Positions 34,511 to 44,636 of a stretch of 64,000 nt of DNA are shown here, in pieces (position 1 is the first letter of the stretch; each line of letters starts with the position of its first letter). The stretch is from positions 868,001-932,000 of the forward strand of contig CP137872.1 in the NCBI GenBank assembly GCA_034406715.1, given 5' to 3'. Made by a program: the position numbers and the translations under genes. Below the pieces are notes generated by a model, which did no database searches, was not told where the DNA came from, and saw nothing but the letters and a program-made list of their open reading frames with translations. This stretch comes from Rhodotorula mucilaginosa. Lineage: Eukaryota > Basidiomycota > Microbotryomycetes > Sporidiobolales > Sporidiobolaceae.

Positions 34511-35127
34511 CTTGGTCTTCGGCTTGGCGGGATGACTTGCAGCGGCAGACGGAGCGGGCAAATGAGAGCGAGCTGAGTCGGAAAGCAGGAAGACGTGGTG
34601 CGATCCACGGAGCTGCACGGGCTGCGTAGAAGCAAGCCCAGCGATAGCGAGCAGAGCAGAACAGCAGAGATTAATCAGCGGAGCGGAGCGAGTCGATCCG
34701 TCGTTCAACACCACGCGGTCGCGCTAGGGCGGAGCCGGTCCGGCCGGAGGACAGGTTAAGCCGAAGCCTGGTTTCTGAGCTGAGAAGAGCGCTGCACGTG
34801 TGCAATTTTGGGGTTTGTGAAGGAGTCCACTTGAGAGTGCGACATGGAGCGAGAGGAGCCTGTGAGCACTCCGGAGCTTGTATCGGTGCCGGAAAGTCGG
34901 AAAGGGAAGCAGACGGCGCCGGAGGCTCGCCGGGGCTTGATGTACTACGAGATGACTTTGACAGGGGTATGCCTCAGGAAGAAGACGAGCCCGAAGGAGA
35001 AGCCAGCGAATCGGCAAATGATGCGGATGGGAAGAGCTGTTCTTTTTGCGTTCGGGGCGACACGCCCTGCTTCTTCTTCTTTATATTCTACGACAATGTG
35101 TCTAGCCAACTCTATGCATATCTACGT
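34511..35127. other. Intergenic between the two OYE genes
   Basis: These 617 bp hold the promoter of paralogue 1 and the 3' UTR of paralogue 2. A frame stays open upstream of the first OYE to 34714. Nothing else was recognised. Confidence 0.5.
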
Positions 35128-36497
35128 CTAGTTCTTCTCAGCGAAAGGGTAGTCGGTGTAACCCTCCTTCTTGTCCGGACCGTACAAGTAGAACGTGTCG
35201 CGGTTGTACTTGGTGAGGGGGATGCCCTCCCGAACACGGCGGACCAGGTCCGGGTTCGAGATAAAGTACCGACCCATGACGACGACCGTGTTGCTGTACT
35301 TGTCGGCGGCGACGGGAGCGGTCTCGGCGTCGAAACCGCCGGCGATGAGGAACGGCCGCGGAGCCCAGATGTCGTGCTGGCGATTGTACGGAGGAACCGC
35401 GTCAGCGACCCATTACAATATCTCAGGAGAGAAGACGGTGTAACTCACCAAGAAGTCGAGGGTCTCGGCGTCGTCAACGTCCACGGTCGCGTTACCAGCG
35501 ATGCGCGACTCGACGGCATGGACGTAAGCCATCTCCGGGTGACGCTGCCTCAGCTGCTCGACAAAGTAGCTGAACGTGTCCTTGATCTCCTGAGTCGTCT
35601 TCATCTTCATGCCCTGGAAGGACGAGTACGGCGAGAGCCGGATTCCGACGCGGTCGGCGCCGACGGCGTCGGTGACGGCGCGTGCGACTTCGAGCGGGAA
35701 ACGGGCGCGGTTCTCGATCGAGCCGCCGTACTCGTCCGTGCGGTTGTTCGAGACCGACTGGAGGAATTGGTCGAGGAGGTATCCGTTGGCGCTGCACGTA
35801 TTAATGTCAGCATTGGCGATGTTGACTTCCACGTCCGAGAAGACGCACTTGTGAATCTCGACACCGTCACCGCCGGCTTCCTCGACAAAGAGCTTGGCAG
35901 CACGCGCATAGTAGCTGACGTAATCCTGTCCGAGGGAAACAGGGTCAGTAGGCGGCTTAAAGACGTCGAGGAACATGACGGCCGCTCACCTGGATCTCCT
36001 CCTTGGAGAGCGGGCGCGGCTTGGCGCCGCCCTCGAACGGGATGTCGGAAGCCGAGACGACATCGGCGTTGGCCTCCTTCTTCAGGTTGTTAGGGTCGGC
36101 CGCACGACCGAGAGCCCAGAGCTGGAGGTAGATGACTGCGCGCGAAAAGAATCGGTCAGCTCGTTTGCGCTCACCACGAAGCGGAGTTGACAAAATACTC
36201 ACAGGATCCCTTGCGGTGCACCTCGTCGACGACCTTCTTCCATCCAGCGACCTGGTCGGCGTTGAAACAACCCGGAACGTTAGGGTATCCTCCAGCGACG
36301 GGGTCGATGAACGTCGCCTCGGTGATCAGCAAGGTGCCGGGTTCCGACGCGCGCTGGCCGTAGTATTCGACGGCGAGGTCCTGGTGGACGTGGTGCTCGT
36401 CGGCGCGGAAACGGGTCAAGGGAGCCATAGCGAGACGGTGCTTGAGCTCCATGCGTCCGACACGGATCGGCTGGAAGAGGGCGGAGCTGGCGGCCAT
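35128..36497 (-). CDS. Old Yellow Enzyme family NADPH:flavin oxidoreductase, paralogue 2
   Basis: This is a close relative of the gene at 33179-34510, in the same orientation, so the pair arose by tandem duplication. The start is the ATG at 36497 ([19 protein letters not shown]) and the end is TDYPFAEKN with the stop at 35128-35130. FMN and substrate motifs are present: [41 protein letters not shown], and after splicing an [12 protein letters not shown] block whose His and Asn (H-x-x-N) hold the carbonyl of the substrate. The [19 protein letters not shown] block is intact. The two proteins differ mainly in surface residues and at both ends. Different substrates or expression is likely but unproven. 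Confidence 0.93.
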
Positions 36498-36830
36498 GCT
36501 GGTGGTTTGATTGGGTTCGGAGGGGGGGCAGAGATTAGGATAGGAGACAGAGAGTGTGTAGCTGTACAGTAGAAGGCTAGCAAGAGTGTGAGTGCTGAGA
36601 AGAGAGCGGCGCTCCTGCTGACCGAACGCGCCTGCAGAACGTAAGAAGATTTCGGACTTTTTTTCGCCACTTTCAAAGTCCGAAAGCGCCACGTGTACAT
36701 GTCGTCACCGAGCGCTTCCGCGCCAACCCCCGCAGCCGACGCGTTCATGGGCTCGCCCCGCGTCTCTCGCTCTGCCTCACTCTGGACTCGCTTTAGACCA
36801 GTAAAACCCCCTGCCTGAGCAACGAAAAGA
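36498..36830. promoter_or_regulatory. Divergent promoter region, OYE paralogue 2 and membrane-protein gene
   Basis: These 333 bp separate two start codons pointing apart. No coding sequence was seen; discrete sites cannot be assigned. Confidence 0.45.
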
Positions 36831-37833
36831 ATGACTCTTGGTGCCGCCGACCCCAACAACCCCAAGGTGCTCGACCCGAACTCGCGGATTGCGCCTGTCC
36901 TCGATGCCGACCACTCGGACATCGTCGAACCGCACGCGTTCGCAGTATGGACATTCGCAGCAGCAGCCTGGCGAGTTACCTCCCTACTCGTATCGTGGCA
37001 GCGCGGCGGCGGTGGAAAGGCGTGCGATGGGGAATCTCCCGGCCCTGACGTCTCTTGTTGCTTAATTGCCGTTGGCTGACTTCTCGCTCTCGCACAGGCT
37101 CACGACACTCGCCGTACCGCTCCTCGCCTTCCCTAGACTGGTCACCTTCGTGTTCGGCACCTTCCTCGCCGAAGTCCGCAAGCCCGACCCGCTCGCCGCC
37201 GCTACTGCTGGTGTCGGAGCCGGCACTGCCGACGCCGCCAATGTCGCAGCGACGACGGCGCGCGTAGTGCGGGCGCTCAACCCACTCGAGAAGGTGCTGG
37301 CGACGTTTGCGGGAATGGTCTGCTTGGCGATGGCAGCAATGCTGGTGATCCAGGTGAGTACTTCCAGCCGGCGGATCTTTCACTATCAGATTGTCACGCT
37401 GTGGCGATCTAGCATAGTGTAAGAAGTTCGGCACGTCTACTCACTCAAGATTCTCCTTGTTGACAGACCGGCGCCATCCCGCTCACGACGAAAGCCGTCA
37501 CTCCGGATGCGGCCGTCGCACCCTACCGCAAGCCAACCTTGTGGATCGCGGTCGCCTTCTTCGCCAGCCTCGCGACCTCGTCTTACAGTCTCGCTCTCTA
37601 CTCGATCGCGGTTCCGAGCGCGGCTATCAGCGCTTGGGGTTTCTGGGTCGTGAGTTCGGCTGCTGCGCCTCTCTCTCTCGCCAGGTTCTCGCACTGACGG
37701 ATCGATCGTCGCCAGGTCTTCTTCGCCCACCTCGGTCACATCAACCAAGTCTCGTCAAAGACCGCCTCGTTCCCGTTCAAGAACGTCGCCGCCGAGGAGG
37801 AGAAGCAGGAGCTGCGCAACAAGCGCGAGTGAG
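36831..37833 (+). CDS. Small multi-pass membrane protein, function unknown
   Basis: I do not recognise this family. The ATG at 36831 starts MTLGAADPNNPKVLDPNSR. Exon 2 (from about 37095) has a hydrophobic run LTTLAVPLLAFPRLVTFVFG, then an Ala-rich linker and VLATFAGMVCLAMAAMLVIQ. Exon 3 carries PTLWIAVAFFASLATS with SYSLALYSIAVPSAAISAW. The last exon ends in a charged tail (EEEKQELRNKRE) with the stop at 37831-37833. The product is about 200-220 residues with three to four membrane spans and a charged C-terminus. The exact donor of intron 1 is uncertain. A Puf3-type motif lies 53 bases past the stop. Confidence 0.7.
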
Positions 37834-37885
37834 AGCCCCTTTGCTCCTACTTCTAGCCTACCCGTAGTGCGCCGCTTTCTCTGCA

Positions 37886-37893
37886 TGTACATA
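37886..37893 (+). promoter_or_regulatory. Candidate Pumilio/Puf3 site in the 3' UTR of the membrane-protein gene
   Basis: TGTACATA matches UGUANAUA with C at minus 2. It lies 53 bases after the stop on the sense strand. In ascomycete yeasts Puf3 sites mark nuclear genes for mitochondrial proteins, which hints at but does not show a mitochondrial role for this protein. Confidence 0.35.
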
Positions 37894-38345
37894 TCTCTCC
37901 CTTGGGCGCTGCGAGAGAGCGGGGAAAACGAACACTTGTATTTGCGAGTAGGTTGCGAGCTTGGAAGATTTTGGACAGGGACCCTTTCGAACGGTCAAAA
38001 GGGAAGGAGGGGGGGGGAGGGAGAACGTGTGCACGTGCGATAGCCTGGAAAGGCACCGACGACGCTGCTCAGGGAGGGGGAAGGAGCGAGTAGGATGGTC
38101 TGTACATGCCAATACCTTTCGGAATAAGCAAGAACACGGGGATAAGAGAAGAATATCTCTTTTTTGGACAAGGGGGGTGTAAGCGAGGTAGACGTGTCTC
38201 TGTGAGGGCAAGGGATGTGAGTTAGCTCGAGCCATCACGAGATAGCAGGAAGAGCGAAAGGAGCGCACATGTACATCTTTGTGACTGTAAAAGGACAATA
38301 TAGAGAAAGATGCAAAGGGCGGGAGGCGGAAAAACGTTTCCGGAA

Positions 38346-38364
38346 GGGGGGGGGGGGGGGGGGG
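38346..38364 (+). repeat. Homopolymer run of 19 G
   Basis: Nineteen consecutive G occur on the plus strand, hence C in the presumed 3' UTR of the Pumilio transcript. Length is likely to vary between isolates and to be error-prone in sequencing. Confidence 0.9.
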
Positions 38365-38443
38365 AACCGGCCGTTCCGAGATATCGTCCAAGGCGCGTAA
38401 GGTATATGCAAGCGAGCGAGGGGAGGGGGTAACCTGACCGACG

Positions 38444-41400
38444 CTAGTAGTGCGCCGGTCCTCCTCCGTTGACGAATTGGTGCTGCGGCGTCGGCGAGAA
38501 CTGCAACGGCGGTTCGCCCTTGCGGACCCGTTCGGCCGACAGGACCTTTTCGATCGCCGTGAGGTGCTTCGAAGGCGTCGGCTGGTAGCGACGGAGGGCG
38601 GTGAGCTGGACCGCCGTCTCGGCGAAAAGGGCGTCGCGCTGCGCGCCCTTGGCGCAGTTGAGGCATTCTGAGGCGGAGAGGTCAGCCATCATATTGATGC
38701 GCGAGAACGAAAAGACCCCAGAGCCGCTCACTTTGCATGACGTAGTTGGCGTAAGGGTGGGTAAGCATAGCCTTGATGATGCTCGAACCGTCCGGCGTCG
38801 TCTTGAGCACCTCGTCGATCAAGCGACGACGTTCCTCCTCGCTGCCGTGGATCACGCACTTCTCGACGACGTTCGAGGCAAACTTTTGCTGCGCGAGCGG
38901 CAAGACTTGGCCGTACAACTTGGCGACGACGAGCGAGCGGTCCTCCGGGTCTCCCTTTTCGATCACCCACTGAACGACGTACTGCGAGCGTCGCCCGGGA
39001 ACTCGTGGTCAGTTCAGGTACGTTGCGCAGGACTCGAGGGAAAGACTTACGTTGCCGAACTGGTCCTCGACCAAGTCTTGGACATGGCGGTGCAGCTCAT
39101 CGAGGAGCGCGCGCGTCTGCTTCGGCGGGCAGTTCTCAAAGATCCGCTGAAGCACACGGCACCCGTACGGATGCGTCGCGAGGTCCCTGACCTCGCCGAG
39201 GCACGCATCCGTAATGAAGACGAGGTGCTCGGGCGGGACGCGCTCGAGCGCACGCTGGATGACGTGATTCGACTGGGCGTCGCGGGCGCACTTGAGGACG
39301 TGGCCGTCGAGTTCCTTGACGAGGCGGACTTGTTGATCGACGAGGACGTACTCGAGCGCCTTTTGGACGACGCGGCACCCGTACATCTGGAGCGAGAGCT
39401 GGAGGACGTGACCCTCGAGGACCTTGGCCATCGCCGTCTTTTGCACCTGGCTGCCCTGCTCGAAGAACTTTTGGATCACGTCTGCGCGGGACGAGAGAGT
39501 CGTCCAAGTCAGAATGTGTGACAAGGTGCGATGGCAGGAAGGGTGACGAAGAGGCTCACAGTTGGCGAAGACATCGGTCGAGAGTTGCAGCATATTCGGG
39601 AGGATCTCGTTGAATACCATCGCTTTTTCTTCCAGCGAGGCCGTATCGAGCTTGGTCTGGATGTGGCGCGAGCCAAGCTGGTCGCCACTGAATTCGACAA
39701 CATAGCCCGCGAGGTCCTGCCGGCGAGGTGAAAAGCACAAAGTGAGTGAGCCATCTTCTTCCTGCTGCGAAGCGTCACTTTCCCCAAGAACGGGAACGGG
39801 AGAACTAACCTGGAGTTCCCAGCTCCTGTTCCTGTTGCTCCTAAACTCTTCCAGCAACGGACTCCTCAACTGGCGAACGTCGGGAGCGTAGCCCATCCCG
39901 TACCCATGCTGAGCCATCGGACCGGGCGCGACGTACTCCTGCCCGGCGCGGACTCCACGACCGAGGATGATCTGGTGTTGCTGTCCGATCTGCGGTCCGT
40001 TCAGCTGCCCGTACGGCGACCCCCCAGCGGTGGCGGCGTGCTCGCGTCCGGCGGCGGGACCACCACCCGCTTGCGACTGCGACGGCGGCTGGCGAGTCAA
40101 CGGCGCGTTGACACCGCCAAAGGTGGCCGTCGGCGGAGCAGCAGCCGGACCTCCCGCGCCGGGCGGGTAGGCCTGAGCGGGCATCTGCGACGGCGCGAAC
40201 GAGAACGAACCCTGACGCGACGACGACGGCGGCGGCGGCGACGTGACAAAGTCAGGCGGGAACGCAAACGACGGCATCGGCAATCCCCACTGCGGCGTGA
40301 TCGAGTCGCGACGGGCAAGTCCGCCGGCAGCGTTCGCGCTATCATTGGCGGGCGCAGCGGCATAGTAACCCGGTCCGGCGGGGGCGTACTGCATCCCACC
40401 CGCCGTAACGTACATCTCGGCTGGGTGAGCGAGGTAAGGCGACGCGGCCGCGGCGAGGTAGTAAGGCTGGAACGAGGCGGCCGAATCTTGACGAGCATGC
40501 GTGTACGGCGGTTTCGGCGAGTACTGCGGCGAAGCCTGGCCCGCAGCAGCAGCGGACGCGCTTCCGGCTCCTCCGCCGAGTTGCATCCCGCGCATAGCGT
40601 ACGAGAGGTCTTCCTCGGTCGCGTTCGCCGAGGCGGTGCTCGCCTGCCCGAACGAAGCGTACATGCCCTCGTTCGGCGGACGACCGGGGCCGGCGCGCTG
40701 GAGCGGGTGAGGGTACCCTGGCTGGGGAGGAGGGGACATGGCGGCCATAAAGTAAGGGTTGCCGAGAGGAGGCGGCGAAGGGTCGGGAGGCTGATAAGGG
40801 TACAGGTACGGGCCCGATTCGGGACTCGAGATCGCTTCCGCCGCGGCGGCGTACACCGAAGGCGAAGGTGCCGTCGTGGTCAGACCGCCGAGACTAGGAA
40901 CAGTCGCCTTGTCGTCCGAGATCAGGGCAGTGGTGGCCGCCGTGCTCGCTGCCAAGCTCGAGTCGCGTCCGTTCGTCGCCGAAGACGAGCCGTTCGTCGA
41001 CGGATCGGCGACGGCGGCCGTATTGCCGCTATCACCGCCATAGCCTTCGTTTTCAGGAGTCGCAGAGTGTGCCGTGACTGGCAAGAGACTCGAGCGAGCC
41101 GAAGCGCGCAGAGGGGGGTCGGTCATCGAGGCGGACGCGGGGGAGGACGAGCGCAGCTCCATGGCGGATCCAGACGTGTGAAGGTAAGACGAGTAGGCGC
41201 CTCCTCCAGCCGCGGCAAAGTCCTAAGCCGGGGCAACAGAGTGAGAGAACAGAGAGAGGGAGGGGCGTGAAGGGCGAGGGAGCGGACGCCCGGATCAGGG
41301 GAAACCGCGTGGGCGAGGACGTTACGATGGCGAGAAGAGGACGGAAAAGATCGATCAGGACAAGGGACCATTTGGATGTGGGTGAATGGGAGAGTTTAGG

Positions 41401-42116
41401 CTATCAGCGGCATGTCCGCGGGAACCAGCAAGGAACAGAAAGAACCGCGAGAGGAGCTTCGGTCGCCCCGAAGCGGACCGTGCACTTCGATCGTGACTGG
41501 GACGGGGACGACTCACCGCACTGAGTCTGTCCAAGCCCTTTCTGAAAATGGCATCCTCTGCCGCTGAAGACCGGACCCTAAAATCGTCCGACGAGGTCGG
41601 AGTGTGCCGCGCCGACGACGACGAGAGGTGGTGATCGTTGTTCGAAGCGCGCCACCCGGCCGGGACGGCCGTTCCTCCCAACTGGGCCGAACCCGTCGTC
41701 GACACGACGTCGTCCAACCCGTCCACTGAACCCGAAGCCGTCGAGTCGTTGCCTCCTCCCCCGCTGACGACAGCGGCGCGCCTCCGTTCGCTCGAATCGC
41801 GCGGCGCGTGTTTCCCGAACCCAAACACTTCGGCCCCGACGACGAGCGACCCTCCGGGCGTCCGTTGACCGTCCCCGAGCGGGCCCGAAACGTTCCTGAA
41901 GGCGGTCGCCGCGCTGCCGAACGGGCGAGCGCTATCGAGCGCGGGGACGCTCCTCAAGCCGGACGGGAGGGCGGCGAACGAAGGGCCGGGCAAGGTCCCG
42001 AGCGAGAGGCCGCGCTTGCTCGTCGACGAGAGCGGGTCGAACGAGGATCGGCGGGGCAAGCCGAGGCGGGCGGGGATGGCTCCGCCGACGGAAGGCGAAA
42101 TGTTGGAGGCGTCCAT
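38444..42116 (-). CDS. Pumilio-family RNA-binding protein (eight PUF repeats)
   Basis: PUF proteins bind 3' UTRs and repress or relocalise mRNAs. The start is the ATG at 42116 ([19 protein letters not shown]) and the stop at 38444-38446 follows GGGPAHY. A long low-complexity N-terminal half rich in Ser, Pro, Ala, Gly and Gln covers about 39880-42110. Eight PUF repeats fill about 38640-39730. Their RNA-facing triplets read, in order, SRHIQ, NYVIQ, CRVVQ, NHVIQ, CRVLQ, NYVVQ, SNVVE and NYVMQ. This is the same code as human PUM1 and yeast Puf3, so the predicted target is UGUANAUA. Some of these triplets are split by introns, as at about 39490-39560 and 39000-39055. The first-exon product (residues 1 to about 195) has no recognised domain. 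Confidence 0.94.
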
Positions 42117-43303
42117 GTTCTGCCCGTGTCGTGTATTGGACAGAAGAGCCTAGGTGCGCGCGCGCGCGCAAAGGGTCAGTCGTCTCTGAATTGGAGGCAC
42201 GACTTGGAGATGGATTTTACCTGGTATGCGACTAGCTACAATGGCGTTTGCGCGCTTGAATGCGTTTGCCGAGTGCCACCTGCAGTGAGGGCTGAGAGAG
42301 AAAGTCAAACGTCAGTCACAAAGTTGCGGTCCCGGTTCTCGCATCGGGGGCGCCTTGGGAGCTCGACTCGAAGCCCTCGAGCTGCAGAGCGGGCCGAATG
42401 ACGAGTCCGGGCGGCGGGAATGACTGCTCCGTGCAATGACGCTGGGATGCTCACCTCGGCGTCTCGAGGCGGTGTACAGTCCTCCGCGCTCTGCTTGACC
42501 GTCCTAGTCGCTTCCCGGTAGTCTATATGTGCCGATACGTGACTGAGTATCTGCTCGCAGCTCGTCAGGTCCTCGCTGTGGGCAGACGCCGCACCAGGCG
42601 CTGCAGCTTCAGCTGGTGCGGCCAACGCGGACGACGCACCTCTGTCGCGACCAGATCCCAGCGTAGAGCAGATCCTGGCAGGTACCTTGCTTCTTCCGAC
42701 TGTAGCCGTGTCGATACACGCGCAGAACGAGGGCTGCGGTGCTGACGTCGACGAGTCCACGCGAGCGAAACTGAGTCCGTCGCGCCTTTTGCCGCCTCGA
42801 CTCGCCGAACGCCGACTTTTTCGGATGCGAGCGCCAGAGCTCCATACATACCTTACTACGCTGTAGAAAGCTTATTTCCGATATCCTGCCCCAGCTGCAT
42901 GGGGTTTGACATTTTCTGCCTCGACTCGCGGCTGTCATCATCGCCTTGGTCGCTCTCCTACACTGTGCATCACAGCAGCTCTTTGCCGTACCAGCCCTGC
43001 GGTCCCACGACTCTTGTCCGCTCGCCCCTCCCTTTCGCGACTCCCGTCCATCCACCACCAGCTCTCAGCTCGCCTCCGCATCGTCCAACTCGAACCACCT
43101 CTTGTGAGTGTCGCTCTGCGCCCGCTTGGATTCGTCAGACTAGACTCCTGGAGGTCATCTGTGTCGAACAGACTCTAGCCTAGAGAGAACGAGCTAAGCT
43201 AGACCTGACGCAACCAACCCTTTCACCCTGACAGTTTCCCCTCCCTCTCGCTTCGCCAGGTCGACTAGTCATCGCGCGCTGTCCCTGAACCGACGCCTAC
43301 AAG
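42117..43303. promoter_or_regulatory. Divergent promoter/5' UTR region, Pumilio and cyclophilin H
   Basis: These 1.19 kb lie between two divergent start codons. A short GC-alternating run is at about 42151-42168 and a CT-rich tract lies before the cyclophilin start. Small open frames exist on the minus strand (for example about 42609-43058) but look like neither a known protein nor a clear spliced exon. It may include a long Pumilio 5' UTR. Confidence 0.45.
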
Positions 43304-44267
43304 ATGTCCCGACCAATCTGCTTCTTTGACGTCTCGATCGGTCAGACTCCCGCAGGCCGGATCAAGATGGAACTCTTTAGCGACGTCGTCCCAAAGTCAG
43401 TTCTCCCGACCCCACCCTCCTCCCCCTTGCTGATGCTAAACGTTCGAGAATTACTCGTCAACAGAACGGCCGAAAACTTTCGACAGATGTGCACGGGCGA
43501 ACACCGAGAAAACAGCTTGCCGATAGGGTACAAGAACTCGATCTTTCACCGGTCCGTTTCACACCCGTCCCTTTCCTCCGCCCGCAACAGTCTCTTTACT
43601 GAATTGGCCTGTCTCGCGCGCACACACTGCAGAGTGATCCCGCATTTCATGATCCAAGGCGGCGACTTTATCAACGGCGACGGGACCGGCAGCAAGAGCA
43701 TCTACGGCCCCAAGTTTGAAGACGAGAACTTTGACTTGCCGCACGACTCGGCAGGGTTGCTCAGTATGGTGCGGCCCTCTCTCTCCCTTTTTCGCTGTCT
43801 AGGCGGGCGGGTGGGATCGCCGTAAAGTATGCTGACGAGCTCTCCTTCCCAATTTCCGTCCGTTTGCGCTGCGTGCCGTTGCGCTGTGCCTACCGCCCTG
43901 GTCGCCCTTATTCCCCGATACTTCTCGTCCACCTTGATCTTCATCCCGACACACCCCAATCACACTCCACCGCCCCCGCGCGCAGGCCAACTCCGGCCCG
44001 CACACGAACGGGTGCCAGTTCTTCATCACGTGCGAGCCGGCGCCGTTCCTCGACAAGAAGCACGTCGTGTTTGGCAAGGTGATTGGTCAAGACAGCATGC
44101 TCGTCGTCCGCAAGATTGAAAACATCGCGACCGGTCCCAACAACCGACCAAAGTTGCAGTGTGTCATTACCGGTGCGCGTCGTACCATGTCTAGTCTCAC
44201 CGGACTTTTTAACGGTTTCTCCGGCTGACTTTGCTCTCCGCTGTTTTCAGAATGTGGTGAATTGTAG
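43304..44267 (+). CDS. Peptidyl-prolyl isomerase H (cyclophilin H)
   Basis: This cyclophilin catalyses proline cis-trans isomerisation; the human PPIH relative sits in the U4/U6.U5 snRNP. The start is the ATG at 43304 ([19 protein letters not shown]). Five exons give a single domain of about 175 residues. Seen are [29 protein letters not shown] with the catalytic Arg-Phe region replaced by the usual HFMIQGGD block, [16 protein letters not shown], and a C-terminal [18 protein letters not shown] ending CVITECGEL. The GPNNRPKL and CGEL end closely matches PPIH. The stop is at 44265-44267. No targeting signal is seen. Confidence 0.92.
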
Positions 44268-44636
44268 AGATTTGCATTGGCTTCTATTGCTCGAGACGTG
44301 GTCGACATGACGACCGCTCTGATCGCGAGTGCGGCAGCGTTCAACGCAAGAGCGGTCGGCGGGAGCCGGAACGACTTTGAAGACCTGTCGCAGCTCTCGA
44401 CAGCCTGCTTTCGATCCCGGATGAGTTGCAACCGACTTGAATAGACTCAAGATGGGCTTCGGAGTGGACTGGACTGCGCGCAAGGGTGTGAGAGCGGGGC
44501 GATGAGTGAGCCGCGGCGACGAGCCAATCGGCATCGACGCGAGAGCAAGTTCACGACTTCCGCGGCCGCCGCCACTTTGCCTCGCTCCTCTCGTCACCAC
44601 TACGCCTAGGGCTACCCAGTCTAGACACAAGGAGAC
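44268..44636. promoter_or_regulatory. Promoter region of the succinate dehydrogenase gene
   Basis: These 369 bp lie between two plus-strand genes and should hold the cyclophilin terminator and the SDHB promoter. Nothing specific was recognised. Confidence 0.4.

Larger units (their letters stand above)
37834..38443. other. Convergent 3' UTR region with purine-rich stretches and a G19 run
   Basis: The region holds the 3' ends of the membrane-protein gene and the Pumilio gene. The plus strand is purine-rich in patches (about 37980-38100, 38300-38440). It includes the 8-bp Puf motif and an uninterrupted run of 19 G at 38346-38364. No gene was seen. Confidence 0.6.

Noticed and set aside
39906-41270. 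454-codon plus-strand frame
   Set aside because: Antisense to the low-complexity N-terminal part of the Pumilio gene; almost wholly Arg, Gly and Val.
42151-42168. Alternating GC run as a Z-DNA or regulatory element
   Set aside because: Too short to claim more than composition.
42609-43058. 149-codon minus-strand frame between Pumilio and cyclophilin H
   Set aside because: No motif, no clear splice link to Pumilio, and composition like the surrounding non-coding DNA.
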